DNA of 64,000 nt from Tamarix chinensis (GCA_030549775.1 CM060180.1:90852172-90916171), one strand, 5' to 3'; shown: positions 33,401 to 45,723, counted from the stretch's first letter. Notes: generated by a model from the letters alone, not told the origin. Program-made: numbers and translations.

Positions 33401-34079
33401 TCACGCTGCTCATGCAGCGTGAGTTCCACATTATTTTGGGATTTTTCTTGTTTTATTTTGAGGTATATTAATGGTTAAGTAAAGTGTATTATTAATTAAG
33501 TTTTTATAAAGTTTTATCCTTTTAATTTCCTACTTCCAATATAATAATTATTGACATTATTTTTAGGTGTTGATTTTGCTATTTAAAGCTTTAATCTTTA
33601 ACTAGGATACCGGTAAGATTCAACTTTTGAGGGAATTAAGGTAATCGTTAAACCTCACTTAAATGCATGGATAAACATATGTTATCACATTAGGATTTTT
33701 AATATATTATTATGCTTGATATTTGTGGTTTAATATAATATATATATTTTCTTGTATTGATTGATAAAAAAAATTATGTTAGTTATTATACCATGTGTGG
33801 AAAGGTTGCTTAAGGGAAGAGTTTGATTATTAATGAAAGTGTTAAGTGCTTACCCATCTTATTTTATGTTATTGTGACCATTTATGCATGAATAATATTA
33901 TTGTGAGCCCTAGGGGCATCTTAGTAAAATTTCTTGTGCAAGAATGTGGCCTAATATGTGTGGGTGTTATTAAGTATTATATTAAAATATAATAGTTGGT
34001 GGACTTGGATATTGTTAATGGATTATTAATATTATTATACCATGTGGTAATGTTAATTTAATAAAAGTGGTGTAATAAA

Positions 34080-35240
34080 GGCGGTAAAGTGGTAATTTTG
34101 GAGGCAAAAGGGCAATATGGTAATTTTATAAGTAAATGGAAAAATGTTAATTTTATAAGTAAAGGGGTATTATGGTAATTTTGGGAGTAAAGGGTAATAT
34201 GGTAATTTTGAAAAAGAAGGGTAAAATGGTAATTTTGTAAGAAAAGATAAAAATGGTAATTTTGGATGTAAAAGGGTAAAATAGTAAATTATAAAGCAAA
34301 AGGAGATATTATGGTAATTTTATAAGTAAAAGGGCATTGTGGTAATTTTGTAAATAAAAGGATATTATGGTATTTTGGAAGTAAGGGGTAGAAGGGTAAT
34401 TTTGTAAATTAAAAGGATATTTATGGCAAACTTGGGAGTAAAGGGTAACTTGGTAATTATGATAACGATGAAGGATAAATTGGTAATTAAATTATGATTA
34501 TAGAAGGGCAATTAGAAAATTATGATAATAGAGAAGGGTAATTTGGTAGATTAACCGATAAAAGGGCATTATAGTAATTTTAGTAATGGAGAAGGGCAAT
34601 ATAGCAATTATAAAAAAATTGGAGAAAGATAACTTTGTAATTATAATTACGGAGAAGAGTAAATTAATAATTATAGTTATGGAAAAGGTTAAGTTGGTAT
34701 TTATAATAGCAGAGAAGGGTAAGTTGGTATTTATAATAATAGAAAAGGGTAAATTGGTAATTATAATTATGGAGAAGGGTAAATTAATAATTATAATTAT
34801 GGATAAGGGTAAATTGATAATAATAATTATGGAGAAGGGTAAATTAATAATTATAATGATGGAGAATAGTAAAATGGTAATTATAATAATTGAAAAGGAT
34901 AAAATGGCAATTATAATAATTGAGAAGGGTAAAATGGTAATTATGATAATGAAGAAGGGCAATTTGGTGATTTATCCAACTAAATGGGCAATTAGGTAAT
35001 TATGATAATAGAGAAGGGCAATTTGGTAATTTAACCGACTAAACGGTAAATTGGTAATTATTTAACCAACTAAAGGGGAAAATTGGTAATCATGATAATG
35101 AAGAAGGGTGATTTGGTAATTTATCCAAATTAAGGGTAATTTAGTAATTATAACAAAAGAGAAGGGCAATTTGGCAATCTAACCTACCAATTGGGAATTA
35201 TGATAAGTATAACAATTATGAAGGGTGATTGATGACCTAA
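34080..35240. repeat. Minisatellite, 27- to 30-bp units
   Basis: Around forty degenerate units. The first half has units of about 27 bp ending AATTTTG...AAAGGG...ATGGT; from about 34600 to 34950 the unit is 30 bp (GAGAAGGGTAAATTGGTAAT then TATAATTATG). Because 30 is a multiple of three, both strands are open there (minus 34498-34962, plus 34586-34999) and give 10-residue peptide repeats; these are not genes. Confidence 0.85.
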
Positions 35241-36109
35241 TAAGTGTGGGAGATGACTTGGTAACCCAAACCGAGTAGGGATGTGGCTAAGAACAACAAT
35301 GTGTGTATTATATGCCTCGTGTGCCATGTGTTATGTCGTATTGTATACTTTATGCTTAATGTTTAATCATTTGTAGTACAACTTTGTGTGATGTATACTC
35401 GTGTGACTTCCTTATGGCATGTGGATGATGATTATATATGTTGTGCGTACGATGTTACCTGATGTGACCCTCTAGGACATGCATGCTAGGGTGTTTAATA
35501 ATATGATATAGGGTGAAAGGATAAAAAGGAATAAATGGGAAGTGAGTCGACTAAGGGGACACGATATTGACCTTAATATCTTATGATCCATGGGGGGAAA
35601 ATAGAAGGAGATTATGATCAAAACGAATGAGTGATGCAACTCATGCATGGGAGGTTTCTAGGGTTTGCATGGGATAATCCTTACGTAAGAAAGGTGTTAG
35701 GGTTTAAGTGACCAACTAGGGTTTTACGGTCACATGTATGATTGGTGAGTAGAGTGATGGGATTTGGGTTGAAACTAAATGAGATGAGGTGTTGGACGAT
35801 AAAAGAAAGGTTAGGCCATATAGGTCCAATTAGGGTTTCAAGGGGAAACTCAAGAGAGCGGTAGTGAGAGAATTTGAATGTCATAAGGTGATGGGCCTCG
35901 GCCCACACTCTTAGGATTTGGGTTTTTGTTATGGGTAGATGTAAGGGGGAATGAATGTCAGGGTGTGATAAGAGGCGCAAAGGTCTCAAGATATGGGACG
36001 GGTCCTCTCAGGAGGATAGAAGTAGAGGTCGGCGGCATGCATGTCAAGAATGAAATACTTTTGAATAAGATACGAATAAGATACTAATAACTTAAAGTGG
36101 AAGACTATT

Positions 36110-36450
36110 GAGCCGGACCCGGACTGATCCACCGGCATAATAGTGACTAGGTGCCGGGGTGCCCTGGAGACCGATCCACCGGCATATAATAGTGGTTAGG
36201 TGCGTTCTGTCCTATAAGTGACCGATCTACCGGCGATAATATTGGGGGATCCTGAGCTCAATAAACCAAACGTAATAATGATAAGATATAGGAAAGACAC
36301 AAAGGTGTTAGGGTCGAGGCCAGACCAATCCACCGGCATAATAGTGGCTAGGAGCGTTTTACCTTGGAGACCAATCCACCGATATATAATAGTGGTTAGG
36401 TGCGTTCTGCCTTATAAGTGACCGATCCACCAGCTATAATAGTGGGGTTC
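36110..36450 (+). repeat. Hairpin-unit array in LTR-A2 (CCACCGGCATAATAGTGG)
   Basis: Six units at about 36129, 36175, 36226, 36329, 36376 and 36426, separated by TAGGTGCG..CTGGAGACCGAT-like spacers. Homologous arrays are in LTR-A1 and LTR-A3. Confidence 0.75.
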
Positions 36451-37141
36451 CCACACTCACATTGATACAAAATATGAGAGTTGATTGAATAATGATAGAC
36501 CAATGGCTTAAGGCCCAAATGTATTGATTTTGCACTATGACATAGCTTAAGACCCGAAAGTATCGATTGTTCATAACGACCTATTGATATTTGATGTGAA
36601 TGTTAATTATTTAAATGTTATATATACACATCTTGTTATATATGTATGTAGCTTTGTTTCATGTGTTGCATTACAGGCCTGCCTTTAAGTGTGATTTTAA
36701 AGGGTTAATCAGTACCATAGTATTGAAGGGTTCCATTCGTGGGGGCCCTACCTATTCAATGGGCAGTGTCCCTTGCAGGTCTCTTTTTCAGGTACTATTC
36801 AAGTGGGCAACGAGAAGGAGAGTAAGGAATCATCCGGAACTGTTAGGGTTATTTTCCCTTCCTCTTTTAGATTCCTGGTTTTAATATTATTGTTGTTTTT
36901 GTAACCACGATTGGTACACTTTAGTCTTGTAAACAGTTGTAATGCTACTCTAATTTAAATATGGTTTGTAAGTTGTGTTTTACACTTTTAGCCTTAGCAC
37001 TTGGTATTGGGAAGGTAGGAGTGAACCGGTCTGGTACTAAGTGTGGCGGTAATATCCCCGAAATTCATAGTTTGTTATTTTGCTTCCGCTAATCTTTTAA
37101 TAAAATGAAAATTTTCATTAGTGAATTTTGGGGGTGTTACA

Positions 37142-37317
37142 CGGAAGATGTCTTGAAGGGAAAATTTGCCGAGTTAGCTAAGGAAAATAAAGAACTGAAA
37201 CAACAACTGTCAAATGAAAATGGAAGAAAAAATAGGGCAAGTGATTGGAGGGTAGCAAGGATAGCTTTTATTGTTTATGTTGTGTTTTTTGTTATGTTAA
37301 AAACTTGGGGATTTTAA
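37142..37317 (+). pseudogene. MULE second gene, 3' part: coiled coil and C-terminal membrane anchor
   Basis: After the LTR the frame continues 'EDVLKGKFAELAKENKELKQ' (heptad-rich coiled coil), then 'NGRKNRASDWRVAR', and ends with a hydrophobic segment 'IAFIVYVVFFVMLKTWGF' and a stop at 37315-37317. A single hydrophobic helix at the extreme C-terminus is typical of tail-anchored proteins. Joined with 31667-31873 across one copy of the target site, the frame is continuous, which ties the two halves to one gene. The original protein would be about 125-130 residues. No function is known for this group; see the findings for the possible role in the element. Confidence 0.65.
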
Positions 37318-39300
37318 TTATTTCAAGCTATGTTATTCATGTATTGTTGAAACTGGTGTGTTGTTAAAACCATGCTAAATTAACGAATGATTGGTTGACT
37401 TTTGTATGGTTTGAATCAGTTATTCAATGCAGATTAATCTAAATTTTTATCCAGATAATCCCATGCAATGCACGGGTGAGTCATTAGTCATAAATAAACA
37501 TCTGATCTATGAACAAGTTACCAGGGTTAAGACACCAATTTCTTTCTAAGATGGTACAATGAGTATAGTTACAGTGAATACAGCTTTCAGCCAACTATAA
37601 AATCAAATATCCTTATACTTGATATAGTCACATTTACATAGAGAATAGGATGCACTTGAATGATATCTTCTGCTATGTGTTTAACTGATTGACTATCAAG
37701 ATGTTGGATCTGTTGGATGAAGACATAAATTACCAGTACTTTCATTTTTTTTTGGATCAGTTGGATTTTATTTATCAAAGAAAATTGTACTTATCTTACA
37801 ACTAGTGAAAAGTATTTTTTATACATTAAAATATGGAAAAAAATAAAAATAAAAAATTGTTTTAGAGAAGTTGTGCATAAATTCCCTTCAAGCATAGAGG
37901 TGAAGGGTATACCAGACCTTCCACTGAGAAAGGAGTGGAAGAAGAAGAAGAAAGAAAGAAGATGACATGCAGGAATTGAAGTCTGCTAACTCTAGTACCA
38001 ATCACCATGGGTGCCATTGTTGGCGCCTTAGTCATTGCAAACTATCTTATCTATCTCCAAAATGCTAGGTTTCAATTTCCATTTGAAATACTCTTTTCAT
38101 TGTTTACATTTCTCTTTTTCTTTTTGTTATTGGTGAGATCATAGCAATATTAAAATTTGGGTGATGTTCAAATACATGGATTTTGTTATGTACAAATCAT
38201 GATTGATGCATTAATAAGATTTTTGTTGCATTGTTGATGGCTGTTCTTCAATTGATTTTTCGTTTATGCTTGAAACCTTAAATTGATTTGTTGGTGGTTG
38301 TTTGTCTCTTGAGGTAGGCATTCTTGGAGAAGCAGTTGTTGTAGCTTCAGATTTGTGTAGTTTTATGTTTGAACCTTAGTTAGGACACCATGGAAATTGG
38401 AGAAATAAGTGATGGAAATCCTAATTGATGTAGTTTATGACTAGAAAACAATCATATTTGAGCCTGAATGTATTTTTTAGGTTCCTTTTGAGTTGCTTTC
38501 ATAACTCATTTCTGAGACATAAGTACCCTAATTGTTATTGAATGTGTTGTCTTACTCTGCTATTTTGGATAGTTAGCAATTCCCTCTTTTTGGACTTGGT
38601 GGCTTCTGAAGTGTGTTTGGAGGACATTGTGCGATGGCCCATAGGCATAAACTTGGATGACAATAAGATCATTAGCTATTTTTGCCTTCTTTTTTTCTTA
38701 TGATTTTGAATTGATGCAAACATAAATGTAATTACAACATGTCTTTATGATGTGTCAGCACAACAAAACATTTACAAAATACTACATATACGAGTTATCT
38801 TTATTGTTGTTATTATTTATCTTCTTTTGGGTTGTTTCTCAGTTGAAATTAGTAGTTCAGATTTTTTGGCTCATGAAGTAGTTAATGGACTACTACTAGC
38901 TTGTCCTTCTGGCTTACTGTTTTCAAATTCAGAAAACTTGGAGTTGGAGTAGTCCATTATTTGTTTCAAAGAATTAAACTCTAGTAGATTACATTGATTC
39001 ATCACTCAGTTCTAGAAAAAATAATTAGCTTACATCAAATTTTGGTTCACAGGGTGAAGGCCTCATGTGACTCTAGCAAAAAATGTTTGGTTTCACAGAT
39101 TGAAAAGGATAACATTTTTGTTGCTTCACTCTAGATTGCATGCCAAACAGTAATATATGCTACAAGCTATAGGTTATCCTATTAAATTGAAACCAGTGTT
39201 TGACAAGGCTTGACGTGCACTACAGCAATAAACTAAATTGTCTAATTTAAGGTGCAACAACATTTAGTCTAATTTAAAATAAATTATCTTTACAACACAT
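37318..39300. other. MULE centre between the convergent genes
   Basis: No recognised gene. Near 37980-38070 a short frame has a hydrophobic stretch (MGAIVGALVIANYLIYLQNA) ending at AG/GTTTC, and 38752-38952 has a 66-codon frame starting with a hydrophobic segment. Both could be exons captured from host genes, as MULEs often do, or chance. Confidence 0.3.
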
Positions 39301-39665
39301 TGATGCATCAATTGCCTATCCTAATAGTTATATGCTCTTGTTGTGACAGATTCTTGAGTGGGTGGAAGTTTGTTCTGAGACTTGACTTGAAGTTGGGAGC
39401 TGGTTTTGTTCATGACCTGCTATGCCCCTTCCTCCCCTACCCCTGCCTCTTCTTTTCCTTTGTCCTTTTCCTCTACCCCTTCCAATGCCTCCTGCTCTTC
39501 TTATGCTTTGTCCTTCAGCTGAAACTTGAGCTGGAGCTTGATCTGCAACTTGAGCTACTCTTCCTCCCCTTTTCCTCTTTCTCTACCCCTTCCTTTTTTT
39601 TCATGGGGTGCCTTTCAACAAATTATAGATATGGAAAACAAGTATTAACAAGTCACAATTATAAA

Positions 39666-42600
39666 TTATAGATATGGAAAACAATTATGCAAAACACTGA
39701 CCTTATATTTATCTTTGTATCTCAAATAAACCGGTAATGATACCCCCACATTAGGACAATGATGTTTGTTATGTCCTATTTGACTACAATGGCTACACCG
39801 TTGTTCTTGACCTCTTCTTGAGACCTTTGAGACCTTATGACTATTTTGTGTCTTTCCTTCTTCCCTTCTTCTCTTCCTACATGGCCTTCCTCTCCATTTC
39901 CTCAATTCTGGAGGCTTAATAGGTTCCTTTCCATGTCGTGGCCACTCATTGGGACTATTTAGCATCTCCATAGTATGATTGTAAGCCTTAAGGTATGTGT
40001 CCTTATTGTACCAATGGCTTGCATAACCCTCAGGTACGTCCCTAATTTTCTAAATAGTAGCTATAGCATGCTCACATGGAATTCCACCCAACTGCCATGC
40101 TCTACAACTACAACTTCTAGCATCCATCCTCACTGTGTATTTATCATCTAGAGGGTTATTGCCTATTTTAACCTCATATCCATCCCTCCCATTCCATACA
40201 CAATTCCATTTGGCTGCTGCTTCTTTTTTCTCATCTACAATTTCCTGAATACGAGGGCATAACAAGATGTCCATATTCTTAATTGTTTCCCTCTTCTTGG
40301 TATTCCTCTTCATGCATGCCTCCCTTATATCTTCTAACCTTCTAACATGCCTAAAATTGGTTTGTGTCTAGCGTCAATGATACTTCCATTAAAAATCTCA
40401 GTTATATTATTTATGACATAATCACATTTACTTTCAAGCTTAAACCAAGCTTTAGACCATGTTTGATCCCTGCCTTCCAAATCCACAACAGCTTCTTCAT
40501 CGACTTCTTTCAATTCCCGAAGCTTATCTAAGAACATATTAAGGGTGGTGGCATTTGCAATCATCCAAAAGTGTTTTCTATACACTATGTCATTGAACTT
40601 CTTCCTAAAATTGGCATAGATGTGTCTTGCACAACATCTATGTTCAACTTGAGGAAAATACGTTTAATGGCTTCCACCAACCCCTCACAAAAATACAAGT
40701 CAAAATCAGGCACAAAGAAAGCAAAATACTGTATAATATATTATTGCAAAGTGAAGAAAAAATACCACCAAAGATAAAATAATACTAATATACCTTTTGC
40801 TGGTCACTGATTATTGTTAAGCCTTGACCTTGTTGTAGACCTAAGTCAACAGCCACATGGGTTAGAAACCACACCCAATTTTCAGTGTTCTCCTTCTCAA
40901 CCACCGACCATGCAACTAGAAACATCTAGTTGTTCCCATCTGCGCCCACAACTACAAGTATTTGACCTTCAATACATCCATTCAAAAGAAACAAACATAA
41001 TTAAATACAATGTTAATGATTTTTATTAGTTGAATGTGACAAATAAAATAGTCATGTAATCATGGAAATTACCTTTAAGAAGCAACCGTCAACCCCAAGA
41101 ACGGGTCAACATCCATCCTTCCACCCTTTCTTCAATGCATCAAAACATATATAAAGTTTGTCAAACACATTACTCCCTTCCTTCACCTTAAGAAAACAAG
41201 TGTTCTTTTCGTTTTCCTTTTTGATCTTAGCAACATAGTCCCAAAGTCTCTCATATTGCAGCTGAAAGTCACCTTCAATTTATTTGTGGCAAATACGTAA
41301 GGCCCTAAAACACATGCGCATTATTGCTTTAAGCCTAAGCTCATCCCAAACGGTATTCTTCAACTCTCTTACCTTCCAACTTGGGGCTAGCTTTACTCTC
41401 TCCATATAATGCCTTGCTAGCCACTTTGCAAACAATATGTTGTTCTTATGAGTTGCCTTCTTGTATGTATGATTAGGCCCCACCTTTATGACTTGAAAGT
41501 TATTCTTTCTTTGCATTCATGATGCGAAAACGTGCCAACCACATTGATTATTCTCAACGTCATATCCAAAGCACTTCACTTGAATGTACTTTTTATCATT
41601 CTTTATAAACTTCAAATCATAGCCATTCATCATGCTATAATCATCAATGGCCATTTTGAATTCAACATTATCCATAAATTGGCATCCAATTTCTATTCTT
41701 ACATCATGAGGTTTTGTGTTAGGCCTAAATGTAGAATACCTTGGTTTCTTCTCCATTCCCTCCCCATTGGATCTTGGACTAGAGGAAGGACTAGGTGGAT
41801 CCCCTTCATCCCAATACTCTTCTTCATCCTCATTTTTTATTTGTTATCCTTTTGCAACTAAGGCCCACTCTTCCCTAACTTCCCTCATGTTCTGAGTAAA
41901 TTTCTTCACTTTCTCCCTTAGTCCTACAATGTCCTTATCAGCAGTTTGATACCCATCATCAGTGAGAACATCATCCTCATCTTCGGCATCCCAGTATTCA
42001 TCATCACTATCCTCATCTATTAACCTAATAGCAGCCCCACTCACACCTAAATCTATAATTCTGCTATCAGTAGTAGTGGTAGTTTCTAAGTTTTCAGCCC
42101 CATGTTCATTATTAAAATCAATACCACAATCATCAAAAAAATTCTCTATCCAAGCCACATCATTTACAATGCCATCACCCACACCCTTATCAGCCTCAAT
42201 GACTGCAGTCTCACCGTCATGCTCCCCACTGTAATAAGCCAAACATAAAATCCAAAATTTAAGAGATAATAAATATAACGTACAACAAACAACTTCCAAC
42301 AAAAATTAAGACGAGGTGATAAACAGAAGGTAGCAGCATTGAGGGCCCTCATGTATTCAATGAAAAAAATAACAGAAAGTGATAGAAACATGTGGTCTCA
42401 ATATTTACTCAAAATAGAATAATCAAAAATTACAAAGTTGTACCCTCTAAATTAATCAAACACTAAAAGAATAAACGTTATACCCTCTCTTTATTCGAGC
42501 CAATTTCCTCTCACATTACTAGCCCTAAATACAGATAAAACCTTAAAAGGAAGAAAGTACAGAGTATGAAATACTGGAAAACACTTAAAAAAACTTACCT

Positions 42601-42669
42601 ATCATCTTCCTCATGGCCGACTATGTTTGGGTTGGAAGGAACTACACTTCGCGTCTTCCTCTTCCCCAT
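39666..42669 (-). pseudogene. MuDR/MULE transposase, nearly complete but frame-broken
   Basis: Exon 1 is 42669-42599 (MGKRKTRS, a basic nuclear-type start, duplicated just upstream), donor AG/GTAAGT; exon 2 starts at 42228 after TTACAG. Then in order: an acidic segment (42220-41850), the plant MuDR N-terminal DNA-binding domain (41756-41300; 'IEIGCQFMDNVEFKMAIDDY', 'CGWHVFAS', 'FQVIKVGPNHTYKKA'), the MULE DDE domain (41250-40600) with Asp in 'LGVDGCFLKG' (41088-41090), 'GADGNN.MFLVAWSVVEKEN' and Asp in 'LTIISDQQK' (40803-40805), 'CCARHIYANFRKKF', the SWIM zinc finger 'CSCRAWQLGGIPCEH' (about 40115-40070) and a CCHC knuckle CSHCSQIGHNKHHC (about 39795-39750). Stops and frameshifts occur, including a TAG near 40927. 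A Gly/Arg-type C-terminal exon may lie at 39600-39420. It is responsible for moving such elements when intact. Confidence 0.88.
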
Positions 42670-42969
42670 GGCTGTGCAATTTCAAAGACGAATTGAACTT
42701 CGCGTCTTCCTTTTCCCCATAGCTATAGAGAATGAAACGAAAATGAAAAAGGAAGAAAGAGCAGAGTATGAAATGATAAAAAATATGAGCTAGTACGGAA
42801 GAAGAAGTAAGAACATGGAGACTACCTACTCAACGGTCCACGACGAAGTACAACCTCTAGTTCTCGCTCCTTTTGTCACAGATAACAATAGCGTCTTTAA
42901 CTTTTTTTCTCGTTTGGTTTTATGAGATTAAACAGTTCGAAGTTTGTTTCATTCAGTTCAAAAATAATA

Positions 42970-43177
42970 ATACTATTGTACCGAGTATATTATATAGTAT
43001 AAAATACAAAAATAATAATATTTTAATATTTTTCGGCAGCTCCGGCAAGTATTTAGCTGGTAGTTCTTTATTCGGATAAAAGACTCAACATATGTTCCTG
43101 AATTGAAAAATGAAAAACATTTGTTCTTTTATTGAAACGACCCCAAAATGTTTATTCCTCAATATACATTTTACTCT
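42970..43177 (-). repeat. Right terminal inverted repeat of the MULE
   Basis: Read on the minus strand it begins AGAGTAAAATGTATATTGAG and pairs along its length with the left TIR. The transposase promoter is expected here. Confidence 0.82.
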
Positions 43178-43186
43178 TTTCAGATT

Positions 43187-44730
43187 GTCTCAACATTTCC
43201 GTCACCAAATGTACAGGAGACCGAAAGCGTGAGCTCCGACACGTCTCAGTACTTCAATTATGATAAGTAGGGAGAGTAACTATGGGGTCCGATCATTTTT
43301 TTTCCGTTCATGTTGAAACTTAGAATCGAAGATTTTTATTAGATATATTTTTTTAAATGAATTTGAAGTTGTGAGACTTTATTATAAATAACTCTTAATA
43401 TAATTATTTATATATTCTATATATATATATATATATTATAATATTTAAATAAAAGCATGATGTAAAAATAGTAAGATCAAAGATAAGGCCGGATATTGCA
43501 TAAAATATTAGATTTTATGGTCGATGAATAAATTAAAAATGATAAATGTATAGAGAAACAGTTTAGTATGATAAGTTTATTTGTAAGGAAATTTGGTTGG
43601 GATTCTTCATTTAAAAAAGATTAATAAAGTAGGATATATTTAATAATTATTTATTTTGATAAAAGTTAAAGTCTATTTTTTTAAATTTTATTCTTATTTT
43701 TAATTATAGGTATATTAAATATTTTATTATTTTTAATTAAAAAATATATTTTAAAAAAAATTATATAAATTATAAAATAACTTATTCTCAATATAAATGG
43801 AGTAATTCACAAATCGATTTGTATAAAAATAGGGTCCTCGTAACTGCCATCAAAAAGGTTTTATTAGTTTTCTTTTTGTCCCTATGTTCGCTGGCTGTCC
43901 TTTCAACTTTGGGTCGTTTGACTGATGCATTATGCATCACAGACTCACAGTGCTCCTTCCATAGCAAGTTAGGGACGGCACCGTGACAAAAAAAAGCTGG
44001 GAGCTCAGCTGCTTCGAGAAAGGAAAGAGAAGAGTAATAGTAGATACTAGATAGCAACGGCTTTTGATTTTTATCTTTTTTTTTTTCAATAATAATTATA
44101 TTTCTAATGACATTTTAATTAGGATAATATATTAATTTGAATTTTTCTTAGCTATTATTTTAAAAACTAAAACTATGATTATTTAAAATGGAACGGAGTA
44201 TTATTTATTTTTATAAATTACAAATACTCCATCTGTTTTTTTTTAAAAGAAGTTATTATAGATTTAGAAAGTAATAATATTTCTAAATGCATATTGATAA
44301 AAAAATGTAAAAAGAGTATTAAAAAAGTATTTTTTTAATATGAATATAATAATTTTATTTTATTGTATAATATATTATATTTTAGAAAAAATGAATATTT
44401 AAAATTTAATTTTGAAATGCACAATAATTTTTTAGAACATATGGTGTATTTTTTTTAATTGCTTCAAAATATTAGTACTAAATTTTAAATTATAAATATT
44501 ATATACTTTTTAAACTCCATTTGTTTAAATGGCCTTTTAACTAAATGTAATAAATAAAAAAATAGAAGAAGAAAATGTTATAGTGCTTAACTTGTATTTA
44601 TGTAAAATAAAAATCCTTCCTCCTATATTTTATATTGGATTTTAAAATGGGAAAAAATACATAACAGTTCTTCACCATTTACCATGCAAAAGTAGAATGA
44701 TGCTAATAAACCAAATATTTTTTAATATTT
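43187..44730. other. AT-rich spacer with MITE-end remnants
   Basis: A moderately GC-richer low-copy patch at 43850-44050 is followed by sequences with Stowaway-like ends: GGAACGGAGTATTA at 44193-44206 (a right end) and TACTCCATCTGTTTTTTTTT at 44225-44244 (a left end). No gene is supported. Confidence 0.4.
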
Positions 44731-45723
44731 TTACCCTACATCACCTTTATTTCTTGTAATTTTGATTGACATAAATTATAAGAATCATCATGTTTCAAGT
44801 CTCTTATTTGAATTATTGCTCTCTTGGTAATTGTTTTAAAGAAAATTACACATAAACGTACAAATCCAAGGAAGTGGTGCATGGAATTGGAAAAAAAATC
44901 AAATATAAAAGGCATTGAAGGAAGATAATCAAACCCACATGATTTTAGAGAAGCCAAGAAAATTAAGGAGCTGAAAAGAGAAGGAAAGGAATCAAGAGAA
45001 GCAAGGAAAGGGTGTTGCATGACTGCAACACAATAAGCTGCATAGTCATGTAACCTTTATACCACAATGTGCGAACATGTGTTGCACAACTACAACACAA
45101 CTTGCTACACACCCGTGCACCCATCGATCGAGAAGTGGCATACAAATGTTTTGCCCAACCTCAACAAACCCCTACACAACCATGCAGAAATTGAGAACTT
45201 CGAGAGTGGAAATGTTCCACAGCTAGCCTATGCAGCCGTGCATGGCCATGTAGCATGTAGTTATCACTATGCATATCCCTCCTTCCCACATCTTTTTCCA
45301 CTCAAATTTTTAATTGCTGGGTAACCAATGGGAGACACAAGAATTCCTACAACAACAAGGACTAGTAGAAAGCATAATTATTATTATCTTTTCCTCCATT
45401 ATTCCCAAGTAAAGAACTCCATGTAATTTATTTTTAGTTCATGCAATTTTATTTTCCAAATTAAGAGTAGTTAGTCATGTATCCCAATTCTGCAGCTAAC
45501 TTATTTGATCTTCAATTCATGGTTTGATATATCCCCTGTCTCTTTTGTTATTTATTGTATTTTCAATATGTATATTGTTTATTTTTATTCTCTACATTTC
45601 TTTCCAACCATGAGTAAGTAATTCCTTTTTTAAAGGATTGAATTAGGCTTGATTTGGTATGAATATGATGAGCTAAAGTAGATGTTATATGTATGGTTCA
45701 TATGTGTTGTTTTGTATGTTAGG
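44730..45723. other. Repeat remnant with TTGCA...TGCAA words
   Basis: Contains short palindrome-like words such as GTTGCATGACTGCAACAC (45014-45031) and GTTGCACAACTACAACAC (45082-45099), the kind also seen in the LTR at 57106-60045, followed by 'CATGAGTAAGTAATTCCTTTTT'. It looks like part of an old LTR. The 60-94-codon frames here run through these repeats and are not supported as genes. Confidence 0.4.

Larger units (their letters stand above)
31874..37141 (+). mobile_element. Very long solo LTR, family A copy 2 (5.3 kb)
   Basis: Starts TGTAATCCTCC and ends GGGGGTGTTACA. Flanks are CAAAA (31869-31873) and CGGAA (37142-37146), each one transition from CAGAA, so a decayed 5-bp target duplication is likely. 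No gag or pol is present. Order of parts: AT-rich head, pyrimidine-rich leader (32190-33400), minisatellite (34080-35240), hairpin array (36110-36450), GC-normal tail. The plan equals that of the other family A copies but it is longer, mainly because of the leader and minisatellite. Overlapping frames on both strands in the leader are composition artefacts. Length and terminal words fit Tekay/Del chromoviruses; this is inference. Confidence 0.78.
30244..43177 (-). mobile_element. Mutator-like element (MULE) with long TIRs and two convergent genes, split by a solo LTR
   Basis: 12.9 kb now, about 7.7 kb without the nested LTR. The ends are inverted repeats of about 210 bp (30244-30455 and 42970-43177), roughly 75-80% alike by eye. 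TTTTAGATT (30235-30243) and TTTCAGATT (43178-43186) flank them: a 9-bp target duplication with one mismatch, the Mutator hallmark. The right half holds a MuDR-type transposase gene reading leftward (42669-39666). The left half holds a second gene reading rightward (31667-37317) for a GRF-zinc-finger/coiled-coil/tail-anchored protein, interrupted by the LTR at 31874-37141. The convergent two-gene plan recalls maize MuDR (mudrA and mudrB), but this second protein has no likeness to MURB that I can recognise. The boundary may be shifted by one base. Confidence 0.85.

Noticed and set aside
34498..34999. 154- and 137-codon frames on opposite strands
   Set aside because: Both are read-outs of a 30-bp minisatellite; the period is a multiple of three, which keeps all units open.
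39300..39671. 123-codon plus-strand frame rich in Leu and Phe
   Set aside because: It is the reverse of the Gly/Arg/Lys-rich tail expected at the end of the MULE transposase, so it is a shadow.
41962..42234. 90-codon Ser-rich plus-strand frame
   Set aside because: Shadow of the acidic Asp/Glu segment of the transposase on the other strand.
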